NCBI GenBank assembly: GCA_022843125.1
Contig: JALHOG010000019.1
Span: 1 to 64,000 of the forward strand
DNA length: 64,000 bases
Source of the DNA: Ilumatobacteraceae bacterium
GTDB lineage: Bacteria > Actinomycetota > Acidimicrobiia > Acidimicrobiales > Ilumatobacteraceae
Direction of reading: 5' to 3'
The notes beneath the pieces are model-generated. The model ran no database searches. It saw nothing but the letters and a program-made list of their open reading frames with translations, and was not told where the DNA came from. Of the stretch, positions 19,649-29,349 are shown piece after piece (within the stretch, counting starts at the first letter, position 1; each line of letters opens with the position of its first letter). The translations under genes were made by a program, and so were the position numbers.

Positions 19649-19774
19649 GGCTTGCTGCGTTCGCCCTCGCGCCGCTCGCGGCTCGTCGCTGGCGCTTCCC
19701 TCGCCGCCGGCCGTCGATCCCGCTGACGGGTCTGGCAACATCCATCGGAACCGATCGAACTGACAGGAGTAGCG

Positions 19775-20533
19775 ATGACTGACGAAGCAGCAGTGCTGAC
19801 CGAGCGACGGGGGCGGGTGCTCCTGATCACGCTCAACCGGCCCGACGCGATGAACTCGGTGAACAACGCGCTCGCCACCGGCCTGCTCGCCGCGTGCGCC
19901 GAGCTCGACGGCGACGCCGGCCTCACCGCCGGCGTGCTCACCGGCAACGGGCGTGGCTTCTCGGCGGGGATGGACCTCAAGGCGTTCCTCACGGGTGAGG
20001 ACGTGTCGGGCCTGTTCACGTTCGTCAAGGACGGCACGAAGAAGCCGCTGATCGGTGCGATCGAAGGGTTCGCGCTGGCCGGCGGCCTCGAGATGGCGCT
20101 CACCTGCGACCTGCTGGTCGCGGCCAAGGGCGCCAAGCTCGGCATCCCGGAGGCCGGCGTCGGCCTGTTCGCCGCCGCCGGTGGCCTGCTCCGCCTGCCC
20201 AGCCGGGTCGGCTACAGCAAGGCGATGGAGATGGCGATCACCGCTGACCCCATCACCGCCGAGGAAGCATTCGAGCTCGGCATGGTGGCCCGCCTCACCG
20301 AGAAGGGCGAGGCGGTCGAGAGTGCGATGGCGCTCGCCGAGCGGGTCGCGAAGAACGCCCCGCTGTCGGTGGCGGCCTCGAAGCAGCTCGTGCGGGCGAC
20401 GCAGGGCGCGACCGAGGACGAGTTCTGGAAGCTCCAGGCGCCCCTGCAGCAATCGGTGTTCACGAGCAACGACTCCAGGGAAGGCCCCCTCGCCTTCGCC
20501 CAGAAGCGCCCCCCGGAGTGGACCGGCACCTGA
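19775..20533 (+). CDS. Enoyl-CoA hydratase/isomerase family protein
   Basis: Crotonase signature GNGRGFSAGMDLKAF...GAIEGFALAGGLEMALTCDLLVAA. Confidence 0.93.
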   Translation: MTDEAAVLTERRGRVLLITLNRPDAMNSVNNALATGLLAACAELDGDAGLTAGVLTGNGRGFSAGMDLKAFLTGEDVSGLFTFVKDGTKKPLIGAIEGFALAGGLEMALTCDLLVAAKGAKLGIPEAGVGLFAAAGGLLRLPSRVGYSKAMEMAITADPITAEEAFELGMVARLTEKGEAVESAMALAERVAKNAPLSVAASKQLVRATQGATEDEFWKLQAPLQQSVFTSNDSREGPLAFAQKRPPEWTGT

Positions 20534-20546
20534 CGAACGGTTGTGC

Positions 20547-20579
20547 GAGCGATCCCGGGTTCATGGCCCGGGATCGCTC
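20547..20579. terminator. Bidirectional terminator hairpin between convergent genes
   Basis: gagcgatcccggg-ttcatgg-cccgggatcgctc, perfect 13-bp stem. Confidence 0.8.
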
Positions 20580-21420
20580 ACACCGCGTTGTCGGCCAGGG
20601 CGACCAAGGTCTTGATGGCCGGGTGGGGGGAGCGCTTGGGCCAGGCGAGGTAGAGGGCGACCGTCGTCGCGCCGTCGATCGGGACGTAGCGGACGTCGGG
20701 GTGGGCGTGGAGCGCGGCGGTCGAGGCGACGCTGACCCCGAAACCGGCACCGCTGGCGATCGCGATCAGCCAGTCGTCGAGCGTCGCCACCTCGGACGCC
20801 AGCGACGGTCGGCGGTCCGCCGGCCAGAGATCGCGCCGGGTCGTGCCGACGCTGGACTGCACGAGCGTGCCGTCGGCGAGCTCGTCGAGCGTGAGCCGGC
20901 GCCGACGGGCGAGCGGGTGGTCGCGCTGGAGGACCGCGACCCGCTGCTCCTCGTCGACCACGACGCTGCGGAAGCGTGTGCTGTCGATCGGGCCGCGGGT
21001 GAGCGCGGCGTCGACGCGGCCGCTGGTCAGACCGGCGCTGCCCTCCTCGAACCGGATGACCGTCAGCGGACACGGCGGATCGCTCGCGTTCCACGCCCGG
21101 AGGATCGCCGAGAGGTGGATGCCGGCGGACCAGCTGTGGCCCAGGCGCAGCGGGAGCTCCTCGCCGCCCGCGCTGGCGACCGCCGACTCGACCGCGCGCA
21201 CCGCTTCGAACGCCGCCTGCTCGAAGCGGTGGCCGGCGTCGGTCAGCTCGACGTGGTGGGTCGAGCGGTCGACGAGGCGTGCGCCGACGAGGCGCTCGAG
21301 CTGCGCCAGTGTTCGTGACAGCGCCGGCTGGGTGACGTGCAGCCGCTGCGCAGCGCGGGTGAGGTTCCGCTCCTCGGCGATCGCGAGGAACGCCCGCAGG
21401 TGCCGGACTTCGACGGTCAT
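20578..21420 (-). CDS. LysR family transcriptional regulator
   Basis: MTVEVRHLRAFLAIAEERNLTRAAQRLHVTQPALSRTLAQLERLVGARLVDR. Confidence 0.93.
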   Translation of the reverse strand: MTVEVRHLRAFLAIAEERNLTRAAQRLHVTQPALSRTLAQLERLVGARLVDRSTHHVELTDAGHRFEQAAFEAVRAVESAVASAGGEELPLRLGHSWSAGIHLSAILRAWNASDPPCPLTVIRFEEGSAGLTSGRVDAALTRGPIDSTRFRSVVVDEEQRVAVLQRDHPLARRRRLTLDELADGTLVQSSVGTTRRDLWPADRRPSLASEVATLDDWLIAIASGAGFGVSVASTAALHAHPDVRYVPIDGATTVALYLAWPKRSPHPAIKTLVALADNAV

Positions 21421-21488
21421 GCACGTTGAACATAACCGCTGACCGATCGGCACTTCCGTTCGCGTCGCGGTGGGCGCACGCTGCCGAC

Positions 21489-22430
21489 GTGGACGATCGA
21501 CGGCTCGGGCGAGGTGTGGGCACCGCCCTCGTCGGCATGTGCTCGGTCCACACCGGGGCCGCTATCGCTGACGGCCTCATGGATCAGGTCGGTGCTGCCG
21601 GCGCGGTCCTGCTCCGGCAGGGGCTCGCCGCGATCGTGCTGCTCGCGATCGCCCGACCGCGGGTGGCGTCGTTCGGACGTGACCGGTGGGCGACCGTGAT
21701 CGGTTTCGGGGTCGTCCTCGCCGGCATGAACCTGACCTTCTACGCGGCGGTCGAGCGGATCCCGCTCGGCTTGGCGGTGACGATCGAGTTGCTGGGCCCG
21801 CTCGGGCTCGCAGCATCGCTGTCGCGCCGCGCGACCGATCTCGCGTGGGTCGGTGTCGCTGTGGCCGGCGTGGTGTTGCTCGGACATCCCGGTGGCGGGC
21901 TCGACGGCGCGGGTGTCACGTTCGCCGGTCTTGCGGCCTTCGGATGGGCCGCGTACATCGCGCTGCAGCGGCGGGCGGGTGCGCAGTCCGCTGGTATCGA
22001 CGTGCTCGCCTGCTCGTTGACCGTCGCGGCGCTGCTCGTCGCTCCGGTCGCCCTGGTGCAGCACGGGGGCGATCTGGTGTCCGGGCGCACGCTGTGGCTC
22101 GGGGCCGTCGTGGCGCTGCTCGGTGCGCTCGTGCCGTTCTCCGCCGACCTGCGGGCGCTGCGCGACGTGCCGGCCCGCATCTTCGGGGTGCTGATGAGCC
22201 TCAGCCCGGCGGTCGCCTCGCTGATCGGGCTGGTCGTGCTCGACGAGCGTCTCCGTGGCCGCGAGGTCGCCGGCATGGCTGCCGTGGTCGTCGCGAGCGC
22301 TGGCACGCTCTGGGCCGGGCGAGCCGCTGCGATGTCAGGCGGTGCGACGCCTGAACTGGTCGGGGCTGATGCCGCGGACGCGCTTGAAGGCGTTGCTCAG
22401 CGCGAAGGGCGTGGCGTAGCCGACGCGTGA
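21489..22430 (+). CDS. EamA/DMT superfamily transporter (RhtA-like)
   Basis: Multiple TM helices; GLAVTIELLGPLGLAA, SLSPAVASLIGLVVLDERL; GTG start assumed. Confidence 0.85.
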   Translation: MDDRRLGRGVGTALVGMCSVHTGAAIADGLMDQVGAAGAVLLRQGLAAIVLLAIARPRVASFGRDRWATVIGFGVVLAGMNLTFYAAVERIPLGLAVTIELLGPLGLAASLSRRATDLAWVGVAVAGVVLLGHPGGGLDGAGVTFAGLAAFGWAAYIALQRRAGAQSAGIDVLACSLTVAALLVAPVALVQHGGDLVSGRTLWLGAVVALLGALVPFSADLRALRDVPARIFGVLMSLSPAVASLIGLVVLDERLRGREVAGMAAVVVASAGTLWAGRAAAMSGGATPELVGADAADALEGVAQREGRGVADA

Positions 22431-23291
22431 CGCGACGGCGGCGAGCCCGACCCCGGGCTCGCGCAGGGCGTCGGCCGCCAGCGAGAGCCGCCATTCGGTG
22501 AGGTACTGCATCGGCGGCTGCCCGACCAGCTCGTGGAAGCGCCGTGCGAAGACCGCCCGCGATGACCCGACGGTCGCCGCCAGCGTCGCCACGGTCCACG
22601 GCTCGGCCGGGCGGTGCTGGATGAGCCGCAGGGCGGGCCCGACGATCGGGTCGCGGTGGGCGCGGTACCAGCGCGGCGCGGCGTCGGCGGCGTCGTCGAA
22701 CCACGTGCGCAGGCTGCTGATCAGCAGCAGGTCGAGCAGCCGGTCGAGGACCGCCTGCTGACCGGGACGGTCTCGGTCGATCTCGCGGCCGAGCAGGTCG
22801 ACGATCGACGACTCGACACGATCGGCCGCCAGGTGGATGCGGCGGGGGAGCGCGGCGAGCAGCCGGCGGTCGATGTCGCCGGCGAGCTGGTATGCGCCGG
22901 TCAGCATCACGGTGGCGTCGGGATGGTCGCCGGTGCCCCATGTGCGCACGCCGAGCGTCATCGTGTCCTTCAGCTCGATGCCGTCGAACGTGGTGCACCG
23001 GTTGTCAGGGTGGATGAGGACGACGGCTGGGGTGTCGGGCGCGTCGGCGACCTCGTACGCGTCGTCGCCGCGCAGGATCGCCACATCGCCCTCGTGCGCC
23101 ACGGCGGTCTCACCGTCGTCGTAGCGGATCCACGCCGCGCCGCGGACGACGGCGACGATCGTCAGCGGCGCCTCGTCGGCGACGCGGATGCCCCAGGGCG
23201 GTGCGAGCACCGACCGGACGACGAACGCGTCCTGGGCGCGCGGCCCGTCGAGCACGGAGGTGAGCTCATCCATGTCGAGACGATCGCGCAT
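22335..23291 (-). CDS. AraC family transcriptional regulator
   Basis: Cupin_6-like N-terminus; C-terminal double HTH GVGLAAVASRVGYATPFALSNAFKRVRGISPDQFRRR. Confidence 0.9.
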   Translation of the reverse strand: MRDRLDMDELTSVLDGPRAQDAFVVRSVLAPPWGIRVADEAPLTIVAVVRGAAWIRYDDGETAVAHEGDVAILRGDDAYEVADAPDTPAVVLIHPDNRCTTFDGIELKDTMTLGVRTWGTGDHPDATVMLTGAYQLAGDIDRRLLAALPRRIHLAADRVESSIVDLLGREIDRDRPGQQAVLDRLLDLLLISSLRTWFDDAADAAPRWYRAHRDPIVGPALRLIQHRPAEPWTVATLAATVGSSRAVFARRFHELVGQPPMQYLTEWRLSLAADALREPGVGLAAVASRVGYATPFALSNAFKRVRGISPDQFRRRTA

Positions 23292-23347
23292 GGAAGCGAG
23301 CGTTGCAACCATGGAGCGTCTCGATCGTCGGTGGTTTCGTGCAGGTC

Positions 23348-23839
23348 ATGACAACCGACACCGTCACCCCGCAGCTCGACGACATCAGCGCCGCGATCGC
23401 GAAGCGCTCCTTCGCGACTCTCGCGACGACCTCGCCACAGCAGCGCCCGCACGCCGCGGGCATCCTGTACGCCATCGTCGGCGACCTGCTGTACGTGAGC
23501 ACGATGCGGTCGAGCCGCAAGGCGCGCAACATCGCCGCCAACCCACACGTGTTCGTGAGCATCCCCGTTCGGCGCATGCCGTTCGGGGCGCCGCCGTCCA
23601 CCATCCAGTTCGCAGCGACCGCCGAGGTGCTCCCGGTCGACCACCCCGACGTCGTCGCGCTCGCCGGCGCCGGGAAGCTGAAGGCGATCACCAGCCACGG
23701 CGAACTCGACCTCCCGGACGGCTGCATCGTGCGCATCACCCCCGGTCGCACGTTCCACACCTACGGCCTCGGCATGTCGCTGCGGGCCCTCGCCAAGAAC
23801 CCGCTCGGCGCCGCCGGTCGTGTCGAACGCGCCTCGTAG
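23348..23839 (+). CDS. Pyridoxamine 5'-phosphate oxidase / F420-binding split-barrel family protein
   Basis: FATLATTSPQQRPHAAGILYAIVGDLLYVSTMRSSRKARNIAANPHVFVSI. Confidence 0.8.
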   Translation: MTTDTVTPQLDDISAAIAKRSFATLATTSPQQRPHAAGILYAIVGDLLYVSTMRSSRKARNIAANPHVFVSIPVRRMPFGAPPSTIQFAATAEVLPVDHPDVVALAGAGKLKAITSHGELDLPDGCIVRITPGRTFHTYGLGMSLRALAKNPLGAAGRVERAS

Positions 23840-23848
23840 GCTCGCTGC

Positions 23849-24853
23849 ATGTCGCTGATCGATCTCAAGCTGACCGAGTGGACCTCGTGCGGTGGGTGCG
23901 CCGCGAAGTGGGGGGCGGCCCTGCTCAAGGATCTCGTCGCCGACTTCCCGGTCTCGACCGACCCGTCGCTGCTGATCGGGCTCGCCCCGTTCGACGATGC
24001 CGCGATCTACCAGGTCTCCGACGACATCGCGATCGTGTCGACCACCGACTTCTTCCCGCCGCTCGTCGACGATCCCGCCGACTTCGGCGCGATCGCGGCC
24101 GCCAACGCGTGCAGTGACGTGTTCGCGATGGGCGGGCGGGTCGTGATGGCGATCAACGTCGCGGCCTTCCCCGAGCATTTCCCGCGTGAGGCGATCGCCA
24201 CGATCTTCGAAGCCGGCGCGAAGGTCGTCGCCGAGGCCGGCGGCGCCGTCGCCGGGGGGCACACCATCCGCAATCCCGAGCCGATCTACGGCCTCGCCGT
24301 GCAGGGCGTCGTCCACCCCGACCGGATCTTCCGCAAGGGCGGCGCGCAGCCGGGTGACGTGCTCGTGATGTCGAAGCCGCTCGGCACCGGGCTGACGCTC
24401 GCGACCGGTACACCGGAGCAGAAGGCGGTCGCGATCGCCGGCATGAGGACACTCAACCGTGCAGCGTCGGAGACCCTCCAGGCGATGGGTGACGCCGTGC
24501 ACGCCGTCACCGACGTCACCGGCTACGGCCTCGCCGGCCACGGTTGGGAGATGGCCGAGCGCAGCGACGTCCGCGCCGTGATCGACACCGGGGCGATCGT
24601 CGCCTATCCGGGCGCGCTCGAAGCGGCGAACGCGGGTGCCCGGACCGGCGGCGATCCGCGCAACCGCGACTACCTCGCCGGTCACCTCGACTCGACCGCT
24701 CCCGCCGGGCCCGAGGCGCTGTGCTTCGACCCGCAGACGTCTGGTGGCCTGCTCGCTGCCGTCACCCCCGACGCGGCAGCCGAGCTCGCCGCCCAGGGCT
24801 GGTGGCGCGCCGGTGTCGTCGAAGCCGGCGCAGCGCAGCTCGTTCTGCGCTGA
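23849..24853 (+). CDS. selD: Selenide, water dikinase (Cys form)
   Basis: TEWTSCGGCAAKWGAALL, AFDDAAIYQ..ATTDFFPPLVDDP-like region, ANACSDVFAMGG, TGYGLAGHGWEMA, DPQTSGGLL. Confidence 0.93.
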   Translation: MSLIDLKLTEWTSCGGCAAKWGAALLKDLVADFPVSTDPSLLIGLAPFDDAAIYQVSDDIAIVSTTDFFPPLVDDPADFGAIAAANACSDVFAMGGRVVMAINVAAFPEHFPREAIATIFEAGAKVVAEAGGAVAGGHTIRNPEPIYGLAVQGVVHPDRIFRKGGAQPGDVLVMSKPLGTGLTLATGTPEQKAVAIAGMRTLNRAASETLQAMGDAVHAVTDVTGYGLAGHGWEMAERSDVRAVIDTGAIVAYPGALEAANAGARTGGDPRNRDYLAGHLDSTAPAGPEALCFDPQTSGGLLAAVTPDAAAELAAQGWWRAGVVEAGAAQLVLR

Positions 24854-24905
24854 CCCGGAACGACCTGCGTTCACCCGTGCTCACGCCGCGGTAGCGTCGG
24901 CGGCG

Positions 24906-25580
24906 ATGGCTCCCGGGCGCGCCCCCACCCGCAAGATCGAGCAGGAGCTCTGGGCGGCCGGGTACGAGACGGTGGTCGGGATCGACGAGGTCGGCCGCGG
25001 GGCGTGGGCCGGCCCGCTGGTGGTCGGCGCCGCGATCCTTCCTGCCGGCACCCGCGTGCTCGGCGTGCGCGATTCGAAGATGCTGAGCGAGAAGGAGCGC
25101 GAGCGGCTGTTCGATCGCATCGCCGCGTGGTGCACCACGTGGGCGGTCGGCGCCGCCAGCCAGGAGGAGTGCGACGAGTTGGGAATGGCAGCGGCCCAGC
25201 GGCTGGCCTGTCAGCGGGCGGTCAACGGTCTCACCGTCAAGCCCGACGTCGCCGTCGTCGACGGCACGTGGGACTTCGTGTCGCCGTGCGTCCCGCAGGT
25301 CGACATGCGGGTCAAGGCCGACCGTCACTGCCTCTCGGTCGCTGCGGCGAGCATCCTCGCGAAGGTCATGCGAGACCGAGAGATGCGGGCGTTGGCCGAG
25401 CACTACCCCGCCTGGTCGTTCGACACCAACAAGGGCTACCCCTGCGCGGTGCACAAGGCGGCGCTGCAGGGCTACGGGCCGTCGGCCATTCATCGCCGCT
25501 CGTGGGTGTTCATGGATCACTACGTGCCGTGGAGCGGCACGCCGCGCGTGGTCCGGCCTGAGCAGCCGACGCTGTTCTAG
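24906..25580 (+). CDS. rnhB: Ribonuclease HII
   Basis: VVGIDEVGRGAWAGPLVVGAAILP; DSKMLSEKERERL; VKADRHCLSVAAASILAKVMRD. Confidence 0.95.
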   Translation: MAPGRAPTRKIEQELWAAGYETVVGIDEVGRGAWAGPLVVGAAILPAGTRVLGVRDSKMLSEKERERLFDRIAAWCTTWAVGAASQEECDELGMAAAQRLACQRAVNGLTVKPDVAVVDGTWDFVSPCVPQVDMRVKADRHCLSVAAASILAKVMRDREMRALAEHYPAWSFDTNKGYPCAVHKAALQGYGPSAIHRRSWVFMDHYVPWSGTPRVVRPEQPTLF

Positions 25581-25693
25581 CCCGGTCGGCCTTGTCGAAG
25601 GCTTGATCGTGCCAGGGCACTCCGACCCTGGTGACCAGGCACGATGCGCGGTTCGATGGTCTCAGAAGCCCACTCCGAGGAAGCGAGCACGCT

Positions 25694-26053
25694 GTGACCG
25701 GACATGCATCGATCGTCGAACGAGTCCTTCAGGTCCACGGGCACCTGGAGCCGCACGAGTATCAGGGCCTCGTACGGCACTGGTCCAATCTCGACCACAC
25801 GTTGCACGCCTTCGACGATGATGCGCTCGACCTCCAGCTGTTCATCAAGGACCGCGACACGCCGAGCCAGCACGTCACGCTCGAGGTGCACATCCCGCAC
25901 CACGCGCCGCTGGTGGCCCACGCCGAGCATGCCGACCTGACCGCCGCGCTGCACCGGGTCCGCGACTCGATGGCGCGGCAGCTCGCCGAGCTCAAGCGGC
26001 GCAGCGAACCGCGACACGCTCGGGCGATCCGCGACGCCGGCCGTCACCGCTGA
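25694..26053 (+). CDS. HPF/S30AE-like ribosome-associated protein
   Basis: LQVHGHLEPHEYQGLVRHWSNLDHTLHAFDDDALDLQLFIKDRD..VTLEVHIP..LVAHAEHADLTAALHRVRDSMARQL; GTG start assumed. Confidence 0.55.
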   Translation: MTGHASIVERVLQVHGHLEPHEYQGLVRHWSNLDHTLHAFDDDALDLQLFIKDRDTPSQHVTLEVHIPHHAPLVAHAEHADLTAALHRVRDSMARQLAELKRRSEPRHARAIRDAGRHR

Positions 26054-26079
26054 CGACGGCGAGGCGTAGCCTCGCCCCA

Positions 26080-26999
26080 TGACGCGGCACCGCCCGTTCC
26101 GGTTCGCCGTCCAGACCCGCGCCTGGGCCGACCCGGACGAGACCGCCGCCGTGGCGCGTCACGTCGAGGCGCTCGGCTACGACGAGCTCTACTCGTTCGA
26201 CCACATCGGCACCGTCGACCCGTTCGTCCCACTGCTCAGCGCTGTCGCCGCGACCGAACGGATCAGGGTCGGGCCCCTGGTGCTCAACAACGAGTTCCAC
26301 CACCCGGCCCTGCTCGCTCGAACGGTCGCGACCCTCGACCGCCACACGGGAGGGCGGCTGGTGCTCGGCCTCGGCACGGGATACGCGGTCGACGAGCACC
26401 GGGCGATCGGAGTCGAGCTGCGCGCCCCCGGGCCGCGCGTGAGCCGGTTCGGCGAGTGCGTGCAGATCCTCCGCGACCTGCTCGACACGGGATCGTCGCA
26501 CCGTGCCGGCGACCACCACACCGTCGCGATCGACGACCTCGGCGTCCGGCCGGTGCAACCGCGCGTGCCGTTCCTGATCGGTGGGTTCGGTCGCCGGGTG
26601 CTCGGCATCGCCGCGCAGCACGCCGACATCGTGCAGTTCACCGGGCTCTCCGACCGGCCCGACGGCACGATGGAGGTCATCGGTTTCGCGCTCGACGCGG
26701 TCGTCGAACGCGCGGCCTGGCTGAGCGAGCTGAGTGATGCACACGGTCGCGAGCCGGAGCGCTCGGCACTGGTGCAGTTCGTGCATGTCGGACCGGATGC
26801 ACCGTCGGACCACGAGCTCGCCGACCGCTTCGGGATCGACGCGTCCGCGATCGCCGACAGCCCGTTCGTGTGGGCTGGTCCCGAGTCGGCGATCGTCGAC
26901 AAGCTCGAACGTGTCCGCGAGCGCACGGGGATCAGCCACTACGTGGTCCGCGAGGTCGACGCGGTGGCGCCGCTCGTGGCCGCACTCGGCGGCCGCTGA
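26080..26999 (+). CDS. LLM class (F420-dependent-type) oxidoreductase
   Basis: TM-barrel luciferase-like: AVARHVEALGYDELYSFDHIG...RIRVGPLVLNNEFHHPALLARTVATLDRHTGGRLVLGLGTGY; start about 26079. Confidence 0.88.
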
Positions 27000-27000
27000 A

Positions 27001-27780
27001 TCACGCCGGCGCGACGAGCTTGTGCAGGAGCGCCGTGACCGCCGCCGGGTCGGCGATGCGGAACCGGGCGCACGACTCGCCGCCGCCCACCCGCACCGTC
27101 ACGTCGTCGTGGCCCAGCATGGCGAACGCCTCCTCGTCGGTGATGTCGTCACCGAGGAACGCGATCGGTCGCCGGCCCAGGTTGTCGGCCAGCGTCAGGA
27201 GCGCATGGCCTTTCGTCGTCGACCGGGCGAGCAGCTCGACCACCGAGTGGCCGGGCTTCACGTGCGCCCCCGGGACACGGGCCGACGCCTCCAGGAGCTG
27301 CTCGGTGGCCGACCGCCCCAGCTCGGGGTCGGCGAGCCGGGTGTGCAGCACGACGCTGGCCGGCTTGCGTTCGAGCCATGCGCCCTCACCCGCGGTGAGC
27401 ACCGCCACCGCGCCGAGCGCGGCCAGCTCCGCGAGCGTCCGCTCTTCGGCGGCGTCGAGGCGGAGCGGTGCGGCGTCGCCGCTCTCGAGGCCGTGGCTGC
27501 CGATCACGTGGACCCGCTCCGGCAAGGCGAACAGCTCTCGCAGGCTGCGCAACGACCGGCCGGACACCACCGCGACACACGCCTGCGCGGCGAGGCGACT
27601 CAGCAGCGCCTCGACGCCGTCGCCGAGGCGGGCGTCGTCCGCGTGGTCGACGATCGGAGCGAGGACGCCGTCCACGTCGAAGGCGATCAGACCGGTGGCG
27701 AGCAGTGGGCGCAACTCACCCGCGAGCTCGTCGGAGGTGATCGGCGACGGTCCGGTGCGATCGGTCACGTCGTCGATCAC
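27001..27780 (-). CDS. otsB: Trehalose-6-phosphate phosphatase
   Basis: HAD motifs IAFDVDGVLAPIVDHADDA, VVSGRSLRSL, FLGDDITDEEAF; adjacent to otsA. Confidence 0.92.
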   Translation of the reverse strand: MIDDVTDRTGPSPITSDELAGELRPLLATGLIAFDVDGVLAPIVDHADDARLGDGVEALLSRLAAQACVAVVSGRSLRSLRELFALPERVHVIGSHGLESGDAAPLRLDAAEERTLAELAALGAVAVLTAGEGAWLERKPASVVLHTRLADPELGRSATEQLLEASARVPGAHVKPGHSVVELLARSTTKGHALLTLADNLGRRPIAFLGDDITDEEAFAMLGHDDVTVRVGGGESCARFRIADPAAVTALLHKLVAPA

Positions 27781-29213
27781 GCGGCCGGACCCTCGGTGTC
27801 GAGGACGGCGAGGAACGACCGCGCCCAGTCGGTCACGGTCGAACCGGCGATCGTCGCCCGCATCGCCCGCATGCGCTCGCCGCGCTCCTGGCGCGGCATC
27901 TCGACGGCCTGTGCGATCGCGTCCTGCAACGCCACCGGGTCGTGGGGGTTGACGAGCAGCGCCTCGCGCAGTTCGTCGGCGGCGCCGGTGAACTCGCTGA
28001 GCACGAGCACACCGTCGCCGTCCGCGTTTGCCGCCACGTACTCCTTGGCGACGAGGTTCATCCCGTCACGGTAGGGGGTCACGAGCATCACGTCGCCCGC
28101 CCGGTAGAGCGGGATCAGCTCCTCCAGCGGCAGCGTCCGGTAGAGGTAGTGGATGACCGGGAAGCCGAGTCGTGCGTGGCGGCCGTTGATCTCCCCGACG
28201 ATCTGCTCGATCTCGCGGCGCTCGTCCTGATAGTGCTCGACGCCCTCGCGCGTCGGCGTCGCGACCTGCACGAGGACGTGTCGCTCGGGGTCGAGGCGAC
28301 CGTCGTCGAGCAGCTGACCGAAGGCCCGCAGGCGGGGTCCGATCCCCTTCGTGTAGTCCAGCCGATCGACGCCGAGCAGGATCACCTCGGGCGAGCCGAG
28401 CCGGGCACGGATGTCGATCGCCTGCCGGCGCGCAGCGCGCCCACCGGCCGGTTCCTCGATCTCGGCGACGTCGATCGAGATCGGGAACGCACCGACGAGC
28501 GAGCGATGCCCCCGGTACCCGACGCCGACGAGATGGTCGGTCACCACCGGCTCGTCGGGCTCGACGCCCTCGAGCAGGTCGGTGGCGGCGGCGATCATGT
28601 TCGTCGCGTCGCTCGCCCGCTGGAACCCGATCACGTCGGCGCCGAGCAGCCCTTCGACGATCTCGGCCCGCCACGGCAGCCGGCGGAACAGCTCGAGCGG
28701 CGGGAACGGGATGTGGTTGAAGAACCCGATCCGAACGTCGTCGCGGAGCTCACGGAGCGCCGTGGGGACGAGCTGGAGGTGGTAGTCGTGGATCCACACC
28801 GCCGCCCCCTCCGGGGCGATCTCGGCCACCCGCTCGGCGAACCGCTGGTTCACCAGGCGGTAGGCGTCCCAGTCGTCGCCGTGGTAGGCGCTCTCCCGGA
28901 TCGCGTCGTGGTACAGCGGCCACAGGGTGTCGTTCGACATGCCCTCGTAGTAGCGGTGCAGCTCCTCGTCGCTCAGCGCGAGTGAGTGGAGCGCGATGCC
29001 GTCGAGATCGATGTCCTCGTCGACCCCGCCCGGCTGGCCGGTCCAGCCGACCCAGCTCCCGCCCGTCTCGCGGATCGTGGGCAGCAACGCCCGCACGAGT
29101 CCTCCGGGGCTGGCGCTCCAACTGCCGTCCGGCTCTCGGGTGACGGGAAGGCGGTTGGCGGCCACGATGAGAGGTCGCCCGCCGCGTGTGGGATCTGGCG
29201 GAGTGTCGTGCAT
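27777..29213 (-). CDS. otsA: Alpha,alpha-trehalose-phosphate synthase
   Basis: GSWVGWTGQPG, VWIHDYHLQLVPTALRE, FFNHIPFPPLELFRRLPWR, LGVDRLDYTKGI, VTPYRDGMNLVAKEYVA. Confidence 0.95.
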   Translation of the reverse strand: MHDTPPDPTRGGRPLIVAANRLPVTREPDGSWSASPGGLVRALLPTIRETGGSWVGWTGQPGGVDEDIDLDGIALHSLALSDEELHRYYEGMSNDTLWPLYHDAIRESAYHGDDWDAYRLVNQRFAERVAEIAPEGAAVWIHDYHLQLVPTALRELRDDVRIGFFNHIPFPPLELFRRLPWRAEIVEGLLGADVIGFQRASDATNMIAAATDLLEGVEPDEPVVTDHLVGVGYRGHRSLVGAFPISIDVAEIEEPAGGRAARRQAIDIRARLGSPEVILLGVDRLDYTKGIGPRLRAFGQLLDDGRLDPERHVLVQVATPTREGVEHYQDERREIEQIVGEINGRHARLGFPVIHYLYRTLPLEELIPLYRAGDVMLVTPYRDGMNLVAKEYVAANADGDGVLVLSEFTGAADELREALLVNPHDPVALQDAIAQAVEMPRQERGERMRAMRATIAGSTVTDWARSFLAVLDTEGPAA

Positions 29214-29349
29214 GGTGCTGTGGTGCCCGCCCGCGGCGACCGGGCGATGGCGCCCGGGGGGTACCCATTCCATCACGGGGTGATGCTCGGGGCGACCGGG
29301 CTCATGTCACACGGCCGGGTGACGCAGGCGGCCGACCCGGGCGGTTTCG

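Noticed and set aside
23885-23910. Selenocysteine in SelD
   Set aside because: The active-site codon is TGC (Cys) in SCGGCAAK, not TGA
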